A stretch of 64,000 bases of DNA, taken from Bacillota bacterium. GTDB lineage: Bacteria > Bacillota > Clostridia > Acetivibrionales > DSM-1351. The stretch spans positions 1 through 64,000 of the forward strand of contig JAEWOH010000018.1 of assembly GCA_023460955.1 (NCBI GenBank). The letters are read 5' to 3'. Both the position numbers and the translations under genes were made by a program. This document shows, piece after piece, positions 53,146 through 60,802 of the stretch; positions within the stretch are counted from its first letter, which is position 1; each line of letters opens with the position of its first letter. Under the pieces are notes generated by a model that saw nothing but the letters and a program-made list of their open reading frames with translations, was not told where the DNA came from and made no database searches.

Positions 53146-53193
53146 AATAAAGAGCATCTTCCGCAAAAAAATGTGTGGCTGATGCTCTTTATT
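53146..53193 (+). terminator. Terminator between MFS and MacA-like genes
   Basis: AATAAAGAGCATC / GATGCTCTTTATT, a 13-bp stem with further pairing in the loop. The T run is interrupted by A, and the next gene's ribosome site follows within 10 bases, so it may also act as an attenuator. Confidence 0.7.
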
Positions 53194-53216
53194 TATCGTT
53201 TGGGAGGATGTTTTAT

Positions 53217-54110
53217 ATGGTACCCAAAAAGAAGTCCGGGCTTGGAAAATGGCTGGGTCTGGTTATCATAATTATTGCAGCTGCTTCTATTTTCATATAT
53301 TTTATAACTCAAAGAGATTCCAAAATATATGAAAATGTAAAAGCGCAAAAGGCGGATATAGTAACCTACAACTCATTTTCAGGCAATATTGAGGCAAAGT
53401 ATCGTCAGCTTGTAATTTCTGAAACAGTAATGCAGCTCTCTGAAATTTACGTTAATGAAGGGGATTTTGTGGAAAAGGGGGATGTTCTGGCTGAAACTTC
53501 TACAGGCGGTGAGCTTACCGCGGAAATAAACGGAGAGGTTACCAACTTGAATGCTGAAAAAAACGCCATTGTGATGGCCGGTTCCAGGCTTATGGAAATA
53601 GTTGATTTTACTAACCTGCAGGTTAAAGTACGTGTTGACGAATATGATTTAACAGCTCTTAAAACCGGAGAGCCTGCAAAGGTTAAAATTGGTGCGTTAA
53701 ATAAGGAAATCGAAGGTAAAATCAATACTATCTCCAGAGAGGGAGTAGTATTGAATGGTCTAACTTACTTTACTGCAACAATTGCTCTTAAAAGTGATGC
53801 TGCATTAAGGGTTGGAATGTCGGCAGAGGTCAGACTAGTTAAAAATAATGTAAGTAACGCCGTAACAATACCAATGTCAGCCGTGTCCTTTGATGAAAAC
53901 AATACGCCTTATGTACTGAAAGAAAATAATAAGGGTAAACCGGTGAGAGTTGATATTAAAACAGGAATTAACAACGGTTTAATTGTAGAGGTAAAAGAAG
54001 GGGTTGCAGACGGTGAAACAATACTTTTCAAGTCTCCTGATGCTGCAATGGGTGTTAATTTCAGGGGACGTAGATCTTCGGATACCAGTTCTGGCGGAGG
54101 CTCTGAATAA
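53217..54110 (+). CDS. Membrane-fusion/adaptor protein of a MacAB (YknXYZ)-like exporter
   Basis: 297 residues from the ATG 9 bases behind GGGAGG. One N-terminal membrane helix (about 10-33), then an HlyD/RND adaptor: a split lipoyl domain without a long hairpin (VNEGDFVEKGDVLAETSTGG and AGSRLMEIVDFTNL), beta-barrel (VRVDEYDLTALKTGEPAKV) and membrane-proximal part. It ends in a short Ser/Gly tail. It couples to the MacB-like permease. Its stop overlaps the ATPase start by one base (TAATG). Confidence 0.9.
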   Translation: MVPKKKSGLGKWLGLVIIIIAAASIFIYFITQRDSKIYENVKAQKADIVTYNSFSGNIEAKYRQLVISETVMQLSEIYVNEGDFVEKGDVLAETSTGGELTAEINGEVTNLNAEKNAIVMAGSRLMEIVDFTNLQVKVRVDEYDLTALKTGEPAKVKIGALNKEIEGKINTISREGVVLNGLTYFTATIALKSDAALRVGMSAEVRLVKNNVSNAVTIPMSAVSFDENNTPYVLKENNKGKPVRVDIKTGINNGLIVEVKEGVADGETILFKSPDAAMGVNFRGRRSSDTSSGGGSE

Positions 54111-54778
54111 TGGCCGAAATACTAAGCATGAAAGATATTTGTAAGAGTTATATGTTGGGTGGTGAGGAACTGGAGGTGCTTCATAATGTTAACCTTTCGG
54201 TCGAAACAGGAGAATTTTTATCTATATTAGGCCCCTCCGGTTCAGGAAAATCAACAATGATGAATATTATAGGATGCCTGGATGTGCCTACTTCAGGTAC
54301 GTATCTTCTTTCGGGAAATGATATTAACCATTTGAATGAAATACAGCTGGCAAAGGTCAGAAACAGGGAAATAGGCTTTGTCTTTCAAAGCTTTCATCTG
54401 CTGCCCCGCCTGTCTGCCATTCAAAATGTAGAACTGCCTCTGATTTACTCAGGCTTGACCTATGCACAGAGACAGAAGAGGGCAAAGGATATTCTTGAAA
54501 AAGTGGGGCTGTCGGATAAAATGAAGAACCTGCCAAATCAGCTTTCGGGCGGGCAGCAGCAGCGTGTTGCCATTGCCCGCGCGCTGGTCACCGAGCCGAC
54601 TATTCTGCTTGCCGATGAACCCACAGGTGCTTTGGATCAGAAGACAGGTATTCAGGTTATGGAGCTGTTTGAAGAGATAAACCGCAACGGCAGGACAATA
54701 ATCATGATTACACATGACACCGCCATAGCGCGGCGGGCGAAACGGATTGTGAATATACTTGACGGAAGGATCACTTAA
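54110..54778 (+). CDS. MacB/LolD-type ABC transporter ATPase
   Basis: 222 residues. Walker A GPSGSGKSTMMNIIGCL, Q-loop FQSFHLLPRLSAIQNVELPL, signature LSGGQQQRVAIARALV, Walker B ILLADEPTGALD and His in MITHDTAIARRA: typical for LolD/MacB/YknY. It partners with the separate FtsX-like permease at 54915 and the adaptor at 53217. The operon probably exports a peptide, toxin or lipophilic molecule. Confidence 0.94.
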   Translation: MAEILSMKDICKSYMLGGEELEVLHNVNLSVETGEFLSILGPSGSGKSTMMNIIGCLDVPTSGTYLLSGNDINHLNEIQLAKVRNREIGFVFQSFHLLPRLSAIQNVELPLIYSGLTYAQRQKRAKDILEKVGLSDKMKNLPNQLSGGQQQRVAIARALVTEPTILLADEPTGALDQKTGIQVMELFEEINRNGRTIIMITHDTAIARRAKRIVNILDGRIT

Positions 54779-54796
54779 GAGCCGGAAGTTAGTAGT

Positions 54797-54870
54797 TAGT
54801 AGTCAAGAAGATAGTAGTCAAGTAGATAGTAGCTAGTAGTCAAGAAGATAGTAGTCAAGTAGTTAGTAGC
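54797..54870. repeat. Two 37-bp tandem repeats in the macAB-like operon
   Basis: 54797-54833 and 54834-54870 are 37-bp copies with a single difference; each is built from shorter TAGTAGTCAAG units, and further AGTAG pieces run to about 54900. The tract lies between the ATPase and permease genes and is absent from both reading frames. Confidence 0.9.
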
Positions 54871-54914
54871 TAAGTAGGAATAGACAGTAGCTCAGTAGAG
54901 CTGGAGGAAGATAA

Positions 54915-56087
54915 ATGCTTTGGGAAAGTATAAGGATGTCCTGGGAAAATATAATAAAAAATAAACTCAGATCTATTCTGACAATGCTGGGAATTGTAAT
55001 AGGGGTTGCTTCGATAATCGCTCTGATTACTATAGTTCAGGGGGCCACTGCCAGTATAAGCAACGAGGTTAATTCCCTGGGAGTTAACAAGATAATGGTT
55101 ACAGTAGTAGGAACACCGCTTAAAGGAGGTTTGTCAGACGATGATATAAAAGCTTTATCTAAGCTTAAAAATATAAGCGGCGTTTCGCCAACCATTGCGG
55201 GAAAAACCTCTGTTGTCAGCAACGGAACAATAGCGGACAAAGTCACTGTTCAGGGAAAAAATGAGGTGTTTTTCAGAACAGGCACCAGCCTTATAAAGTC
55301 AGGCAGAGCAATTAACCTTCTGGATATAAAGGAAAAAAATCAGGTGGCGGTCATTGGAAGCAGTTTAGAGAAGGATTTGTTCTACGGGGAGAATCCTTTG
55401 GGAAAGGAACTTCTTATAAATGGAACCTCCTATACGGTTGTAGGTACACTTGTAGCCTCCAGTGGCTTTGGCATGAACTCAAATAATGAGACAGTGATTA
55501 TTCCTTATACTACCGCACTCAGGAGTCTTGGAATAAAGAATATATCCAGCCTTGATGTATATCTGAAGAACACTGAATTAGCTGATGAGACAGTAATTGA
55601 TATAAAGGGTGTACTAAGTCAGGCATTTAATTACAAGGATGAAGCATTCACTGTTTTTAACATGGGAGATATGATAGAATCCTTTCAGAATATGATGTCA
55701 ATTATGTCAATGCTGCTGGCAGGTATTGCTGCTATTTCGTTAGTTGTAGGAGGGATTGGTATTATGAATATGATGCTGGTCTCCATTACAGAAAGAACTA
55801 CCGAAATTGGACTGAGGAAAGCTTTAGGGGCAACTCCAAACAGAATTCAGCTTCAATTTATAATAGAATCCATATTCCTCTCAGTAATAGGAGGACTGAT
55901 TGGTTTGCTGCTCGGAGGGATATTAGCTTATATAGCAGCTATTGTTATCGGAATTGTATTTTCAATTTCTATATCTACAATTTCGCTTGCAGTTGGATTT
56001 TCTGCCGCAGTGGGTATAATTTTCGGGTATATGCCTGCCGGAAAGGCAAGCAGGCTTAATCCGATTGATGCGTTGAGAAGCCTGTAG
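54915..56087 (+). CDS. MacB/FtsX-family ABC permease
   Basis: 390 residues: TM1 (about 16-40, KLRSILTMLGIVIGVASIIA), a MacB-PCD extracytoplasmic domain (45-260), then three helices in the FtsX domain (265-385) with GIGIMNMMLVSITERTTEIG and LRKALGATPNRIQLQF. A GGAGGA ribosome site precedes the ATG. It forms a dimer with the ATPase at 54110 and uses the adaptor at 53217. Its C-terminal NPIDALRSL is typical for the family. Confidence 0.93.
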   Translation: MLWESIRMSWENIIKNKLRSILTMLGIVIGVASIIALITIVQGATASISNEVNSLGVNKIMVTVVGTPLKGGLSDDDIKALSKLKNISGVSPTIAGKTSVVSNGTIADKVTVQGKNEVFFRTGTSLIKSGRAINLLDIKEKNQVAVIGSSLEKDLFYGENPLGKELLINGTSYTVVGTLVASSGFGMNSNNETVIIPYTTALRSLGIKNISSLDVYLKNTELADETVIDIKGVLSQAFNYKDEAFTVFNMGDMIESFQNMMSIMSMLLAGIAAISLVVGGIGIMNMMLVSITERTTEIGLRKALGATPNRIQLQFIIESIFLSVIGGLIGLLLGGILAYIAAIVIGIVFSISISTISLAVGFSAAVGIIFGYMPAGKASRLNPIDALRSL

Positions 56088-56148
56088 TATTAGCTTTTAT
56101 TACAACGATGTTCGCTGTATAATTATTAGTATAAAGCGAGGTGGAAAT

Positions 56149-58698
56149 ATGGATGTTATTGACAAGGCAAGCACGGGTTTGGTTGGGTTTGACCAGGTGA
56201 TAGACCATTTGAGACTTGGTGACAACGTGGTTTGGCAGGTGGATTCGGTTTCAGCTTATAAAAAGCTGGTTTCTCCGTTTGTAACACAGGCGAAAGCTGA
56301 TAACAGAAGTCTAGTCTACATACGCTTTGGCAGTCATGAACAGCTTCTCGAGGAAGAGGGTGCTGTTAAAGTCTATCGCATTGATTCCAGCAAAGGTTTT
56401 GAGAGCTTTGCAACAGAAGTTCACAATATTATCAAAAACGAAGGTAAAAAGGTATTTTATGTTTTTGATTGTCTTACTGATTTATTAATGTATTGGTATT
56501 CCGATTTGATGATAGGAAATTTCTTTAAGGTTACCTGCCCTTATTTATATGAACTTGACACAGTGGCATACTTTGCAATTATGAGAAACTTTCACACCTA
56601 CAGTACTATCGCGGGTATACGTGAAACTACCCAGCTTCTGTTGGATCTATATCAGGTCAATGATAAATTTTATATTCATCCTCTAAAAGTCTGGCAACGC
56701 TATTCTCCTACAATGTTCTTTCCTCACCTGATCGAGGATGAGAAGGCCATAAGCATTACCGCAAGCACTGAAGCTGCCGAGCTGTTTTCGAGTATAAGCC
56801 GCGGAGAGGACCGTCCGGATTATTGGAATATCATCTTTAGCAGGGCTAAGGAGGTTCTGAAGCAGCCCATTGACGAGCAGGAGCTTACAAAGAAACAACT
56901 GATGTATATGCTTATCGGAAACGATTCAAGAATGTTCGATTTGTGCAATAAATATTTTACGTTGCAGGATATTCTCCAAATTGCATCCAGAGAAGTCGGT
57001 ACCGGCTTCATTGGTGGTAAAAGTGTGGGTATGCTCATAGCAAGAAAGATATTGGAATCCGAGGGACATGGGCGGTTTAACTCTTATTTGGAACCTCATG
57101 ATTCTTATTACATAGGCTCGGATGTTTTTTATACCTATATTGTTCAAAACGGCTGGTGGAAACTCAGGACAAACCAAAAAACTGATGAGGGCTATTACTA
57201 CTATGCGCCGGAGCTGAAGGATAAATTACTGCATGGCAAGTTCCCCAAAAATATACAGGAGCAGTTCCTTCAAATGCTGGAGTATTTTGGACAGTTCCCT
57301 ATTATTGTACGCTCCAGTTCTTTGTTGGAGGACAATTTCGGTAATGCTTTTGCGGGAAAATATGAAAGTGTTTTCTGTGTAAATCAGGGAACGCCGGAGG
57401 AACGCTATGAAGCCTTTGAAGAGGCTATTCGAAAAGTCTATGCCAGTACAATGAATGAAGATGCTCTTGCCTATAGAATGAACAGGGGCCTGTCTGAAAG
57501 AGATGAGCAGATGGCTATTCTGGTTCAGCGTGTTTCAGGCGATCAGTATAAAGATTACTTTTTCCCCCATGTTGCAGGTGTTGGAAATTCGTCAAATTTA
57601 TATGTATGGGATCAGAGTATAGACATGGATGCAGGCATGCTGAGATTGGTTTTTGGTCTGGGAACCAGGGCGGTGGACAGAACAGAAGGTGATTATCCCA
57701 GAATCGTTTGCCTGGACAATCCCCTTAGGCTGCCTCCCATGAATGTTGAAGATCAGAATAAGTTTTCTCAGCACAATGTTGATGTTCTTTCACTAAGAGA
57801 GAATAATCTTGTTGTAAAAGGGTTGGAGGAAATTCTGTCTGAAGATATAAAGGCCGATAAAGAACTTTTTGCTGCTCCCGATTTTAAAACCTCAGAAAGG
57901 CTTAGAGAGCTGGGTTATACAAATGTAAAGGTCCCGAATATTTTGAATTATAAGAAATTACTCTCAGAGTCTGAATTCCCTATGATAATGAAAGAAGTGC
58001 TTGCTTTGCTTTCGAAGTTTTATGACTATCCTGTTGATATAGAATATACAGCAAATTTTACAAAGGATAACCGCTTTAAAATAAACCTTCTTCAATGCCG
58101 GCCGCTACAAACCAGAGGCCTTGGTAAGTCTGTTGAAATCCCAAAACCGGTTGATCCAAGTCAATGCTTTTTCTCCTCAAAGGGTAATTTCATGGGGGGG
58201 AATGTAAGGCTTCCTGTAGATTATGTGGTTTTTGTCAAGGCGAAAGAATATATTGAGTTAAATGAACAGGGTAAATACTCCATAGCAAGGCAGATTGGAC
58301 AGCTGAACAGGGCATTAAAGGGTGAAAATGTATTGCTGCTTGGACCGGGACGGTGGGGAAGCACAACTCCTTCGCTTGGAGTACCGGTACATTTTACTGA
58401 ACTGTGCAACATGACGGCGGTTTGCGAGGTGGCATACAGACAAGCCGGGTTAATGCCGGAGTTATCCTATGGAAGCCATTTTTTTCAGGATCTTGTTGAA
58501 ACGGGTATCTTTTATGTCGCGCTATTTGATGGAAGTGAAGAGGTTATTTTTAATCCGGAAAAGATTCTGACCATAACAAACCTTTTAGATACTCTTCTGC
58601 CCGAAAACGACAAATATTCAGAAGTAATTCATGTTGCCGAGACAAAAGGAATGGAGATGTTTTCAGATATTAAAACTCAGCTCCTTTTATGCAAATAA
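56149..58698 (+). CDS. PEP-synthase/PPDK ATP-grasp protein with N-terminal KaiC-like domain (unknown role)
   Basis: 849 residues. Residues 1-230 resemble a KaiC/RecA-like fold (start GLVGFDQVIDHLRLGDNVVW), but the Walker A position reads QVDSVSAYKKL, with no GxxxxGKT. Residues ~280-655 are a PPDK/PEP-synthase N-terminal ATP-grasp: GTGFIGGKSVGMLIARKIL, FPIIVRSSSLLEDNFGNAFA, GKYESVF and LLQCRPLQTRG. A C-terminal ~190 residues include GPGRWGSTTPSLGVPVHF. The phosphohistidine and PEP-binding domains of real PPDK or PEP synthase are missing, so it is not a pyruvate dikinase. It may phosphorylate another small molecule or a protein, or be regulatory. Monocistronic as far as visible. Confidence 0.75.
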   Translation: MDVIDKASTGLVGFDQVIDHLRLGDNVVWQVDSVSAYKKLVSPFVTQAKADNRSLVYIRFGSHEQLLEEEGAVKVYRIDSSKGFESFATEVHNIIKNEGKKVFYVFDCLTDLLMYWYSDLMIGNFFKVTCPYLYELDTVAYFAIMRNFHTYSTIAGIRETTQLLLDLYQVNDKFYIHPLKVWQRYSPTMFFPHLIEDEKAISITASTEAAELFSSISRGEDRPDYWNIIFSRAKEVLKQPIDEQELTKKQLMYMLIGNDSRMFDLCNKYFTLQDILQIASREVGTGFIGGKSVGMLIARKILESEGHGRFNSYLEPHDSYYIGSDVFYTYIVQNGWWKLRTNQKTDEGYYYYAPELKDKLLHGKFPKNIQEQFLQMLEYFGQFPIIVRSSSLLEDNFGNAFAGKYESVFCVNQGTPEERYEAFEEAIRKVYASTMNEDALAYRMNRGLSERDEQMAILVQRVSGDQYKDYFFPHVAGVGNSSNLYVWDQSIDMDAGMLRLVFGLGTRAVDRTEGDYPRIVCLDNPLRLPPMNVEDQNKFSQHNVDVLSLRENNLVVKGLEEILSEDIKADKELFAAPDFKTSERLRELGYTNVKVPNILNYKKLLSESEFPMIMKEVLALLSKFYDYPVDIEYTANFTKDNRFKINLLQCRPLQTRGLGKSVEIPKPVDPSQCFFSSKGNFMGGNVRLPVDYVVFVKAKEYIELNEQGKYSIARQIGQLNRALKGENVLLLGPGRWGSTTPSLGVPVHFTELCNMTAVCEVAYRQAGLMPELSYGSHFFQDLVETGIFYVALFDGSEEVIFNPEKILTITNLLDTLLPENDKYSEVIHVAETKGMEMFSDIKTQLLLCK

Positions 58699-58770
58699 GC
58701 TTATGCAAATAAACTTCAAGCTATGCTATAATAAGATAATATATTTTCATTAACAATAGAAGGACAGACT

Positions 58771-59865
58771 ATGGATCTTAAAGAAGAAGTTAAAAAACTT
58801 CCCAAACAGCCTGGTATATATCTTATGAAAAATTCCTACGGTATGGTTATTTACGTTGGAAAGGCAAAGAATCTGAAAGCCAGAGTTTCTCAGTACTTTC
58901 AGAACAGCAAAAGCCATTCGTCAAGAATAATTGAGATGATACAGCAAATAAATAATTTTGAAATTGTTACTGTTGATACAGAGCTTGAAGCCTTTCTTCT
59001 GGAAGGAAAGACTATTAAAGAACTTAGACCTCCTTACAACAAGCTTCTTAAAAATTATCTGAACTATAAATACATAAAAATTGACATAAATAAAAATTAT
59101 CCCATACCGGAAGTCGTAACACAGCCCGGGAAGGACAAGGCTCTTTATTTCGGGCCGTTCACCAGCCAGAGCTCGGTTGAAAATGCAGTAATGTTTTTAA
59201 AGGATCACTTTAAAATAAGAAAATGTAACAGCAGAACGGTAAAAAACAAGCCCTCAGCTTGCCTTAATCTGCAACTGGGAAACTGCTCCGGACCTTGTAC
59301 AGGTATAGATGTTTCGCCACAATACCGGGAGCAGATTACCAAAATTATTTCTCTGCTTCAGGGCAAGGACGCTGAGCCGATACGTCTTTTAAAGGCTAAA
59401 ATGCTCTCTGCTGCTGAAAAGCTTGAATTTGAAAAAGCTGCTGCCTATAGGGAGCAGCTAAAAGGAATCAGGCATGTTCTTTACAAACAAAAGATTATTA
59501 AAATATCTGGCTACGGTAGGAATATAATTGCTGCTGAAAAATATGGAAAAAACCTGGTAAAGCTTTTCCTTATCAAGGGCAACAGGCTTCTCCAAACAGA
59601 GGTAATCAGTCTTTCAGAGTATGACCCGGCTTCGCTGGAAGAAAAGCTTAAGCAGCTGTCGGTAAGCTGTTTTAAAACCCATATGAAGATGGAAAGAACT
59701 CTAAGTCAAGAAGAAATAGACGAAGCGCACATTATCTATTCATACTTAAAGAGAAGTAATAACGGAATTATCAGTGCAAACATTCCTGCTTCACGTATCG
59801 ATAATCTCAGTTATAAAAGGCTTTCGGCAATGATTATAAATATTGAGAAAAATTTAATTAGTTAA
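58771..59865 (+). CDS. Short UvrC-like nuclease (Cho-like)
   Basis: 364 residues, against about 600 for UvrC. The N-terminal GIY-YIG domain has GIYLMKNSYGMVIYVGKAKN (Tyr17, Tyr28, Arg38) and LLEGKTIKELRPPYNKLLKN. It then has the Cys cluster of UvrC (CNSRTVKNKPSAC, then CSGPC) and a UVR helix pair (AEKLEFEKAAAYREQLKGI). The C-terminal RNase-H-like nuclease and HhH domains are missing, so only the 3' incision activity is expected, as in E. coli Cho. It has its own ribosome site, and no frameshift or sudden stop suggests decay. Full UvrC is expected elsewhere. Confidence 0.88.
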   Translation: MDLKEEVKKLPKQPGIYLMKNSYGMVIYVGKAKNLKARVSQYFQNSKSHSSRIIEMIQQINNFEIVTVDTELEAFLLEGKTIKELRPPYNKLLKNYLNYKYIKIDINKNYPIPEVVTQPGKDKALYFGPFTSQSSVENAVMFLKDHFKIRKCNSRTVKNKPSACLNLQLGNCSGPCTGIDVSPQYREQITKIISLLQGKDAEPIRLLKAKMLSAAEKLEFEKAAAYREQLKGIRHVLYKQKIIKISGYGRNIIAAEKYGKNLVKLFLIKGNRLLQTEVISLSEYDPASLEEKLKQLSVSCFKTHMKMERTLSQEEIDEAHIIYSYLKRSNNGIISANIPASRIDNLSYKRLSAMIINIEKNLIS

Positions 59866-59894
59866 TAAATTTAAAAGTAGCAGAAGGAAGAAAT

Positions 59895-60431
59895 ATGATT
59901 GTAAAAAAAATAAAAACTTTAGAGGATATTCCGGATGAACACATGGATACCCCCTTTTACGAGCTTCTATGTTATAACAATCTAGGGGCTGAACTAAAGA
60001 CTTACACTTCAGCAGAACTACTGGTAGGAATGTGCATGGATAATAGAAAGCAGCTTCGCATTCCTGAAAACTTTGCATACATTATCAGGACGGGGGGAGC
60101 CAACCTCAGATACAGTGAGTTTAAAGTATCCTATGCCATAGCTATAGGGGGAGTAAAGCATATCGCACTAATTGCTCATAACAACTGCGGCATGGTAAAT
60201 CTTATATCAAAGAGGGAAAGGTTTGTGGAGGGGCTTTGCAAAAATGCTAATTGGGACAAACAACGGGCTGAAGAACACTTTATGAACTATGCTCCCATGT
60301 TTGAGATTGACAATGAGATAGAGTTTGTAGTGAATGAATCAAAAAGACTTTCTCAAAAATATCCCGGTATAAAGGTGGTACCTCTTTTATACACCATAGA
60401 GGATAATATGTTGAATGTAATTATTGAATAG
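59895..60431 (+). CDS. Beta-class carbonic anhydrase
   Basis: 178 residues. Zinc ligands are Cys47 (VGMCMDNR), His95 and Cys98 (AHNNCGM), with the Asp49-Arg51 dyad. RTGGANLRYSEFKVSYAI corresponds to the usual RNAGG helix region. It hydrates CO2 to bicarbonate in the cytoplasm. It lies 29 bases after the short UvrC gene. A shortened C-terminus and the RTGGA instead of RNAGG motif make it a distant member; activity is probable but not certain. Confidence 0.85.
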   Translation: MIVKKIKTLEDIPDEHMDTPFYELLCYNNLGAELKTYTSAELLVGMCMDNRKQLRIPENFAYIIRTGGANLRYSEFKVSYAIAIGGVKHIALIAHNNCGMVNLISKRERFVEGLCKNANWDKQRAEEHFMNYAPMFEIDNEIEFVVNESKRLSQKYPGIKVVPLLYTIEDNMLNVIIE

Positions 60432-60511
60432 ATGTGGCTGTTAAATTGATCAGGATGCAGCAAATTTGAGTAAATTTATTTTTTAAGTTTATTAAAAAGT
60501 ACTGGAAAGCA

Positions 60512-60541
60512 TTGACAAAAACGCAGCTTCTAACATATTAT
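60512..60541 (+). promoter_or_regulatory. Promoter of the metal riboswitch transcript
   Basis: TTGACA (60512-60517) and TATTAT (60536-60541), 18-base spacer. Confidence 0.75.
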
Positions 60542-60570
60542 ATTAATATCTCTTTGCGCTGCATATAAAG

Positions 60571-60692
60571 CTACAGTACAAACTGAGCAGGCGATGAACC
60601 TTTTAGGTCATGGGGCCGGGCCGCCACCATACGGCAGCAGATGAAGTATTCACACATCTGTGGGACAGTAGGATGTTCCACAGGTGTTTTTT
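60571..60692 (+). ncRNA. NiCo (czcD-type) metal riboswitch
   Basis: The aptamer begins ACTGAGCAGGCGATGAACC and continues GGTCATGGGGCCGGGCCGCC, CGGCAGCAGATGA and ACATCTGTGGGACAGTA, which matches the czcD/NiCo motif as I remember it. The 3' part of the aptamer (60654-60667) can pair instead with 60674-60687 in a perfect 14-bp terminator followed by six U. Metal binding would free the transcript to run on. Known ligands of the class are Co2+, Ni2+ and, in later work, Fe2+. It precedes a P-type ATPase gene. Confidence 0.9.
60674..60692 (+). terminator. Riboswitch expression-platform terminator (3' arm)
   Basis: 3' arm and U run of the terminator that competes with the aptamer's last helix (5' arm 60654-60667, 6-base loop). 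Confidence 0.88.
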
Positions 60693-60802
60693 ATTCCCTT
60701 CAAAACATCCTCAACTGTAAAAGTCTTACAAAATCCGACTTTATGAAGTGCCATAGAGCTATCTTAATTAATACCTGAAGGGTATGGACGGAGGTAACTT
60801 TT

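Noticed and set aside
54797..54900. CRISPR array
   Set aside because: The repeats are directly adjacent, with no unique spacers, and no cas gene is near.
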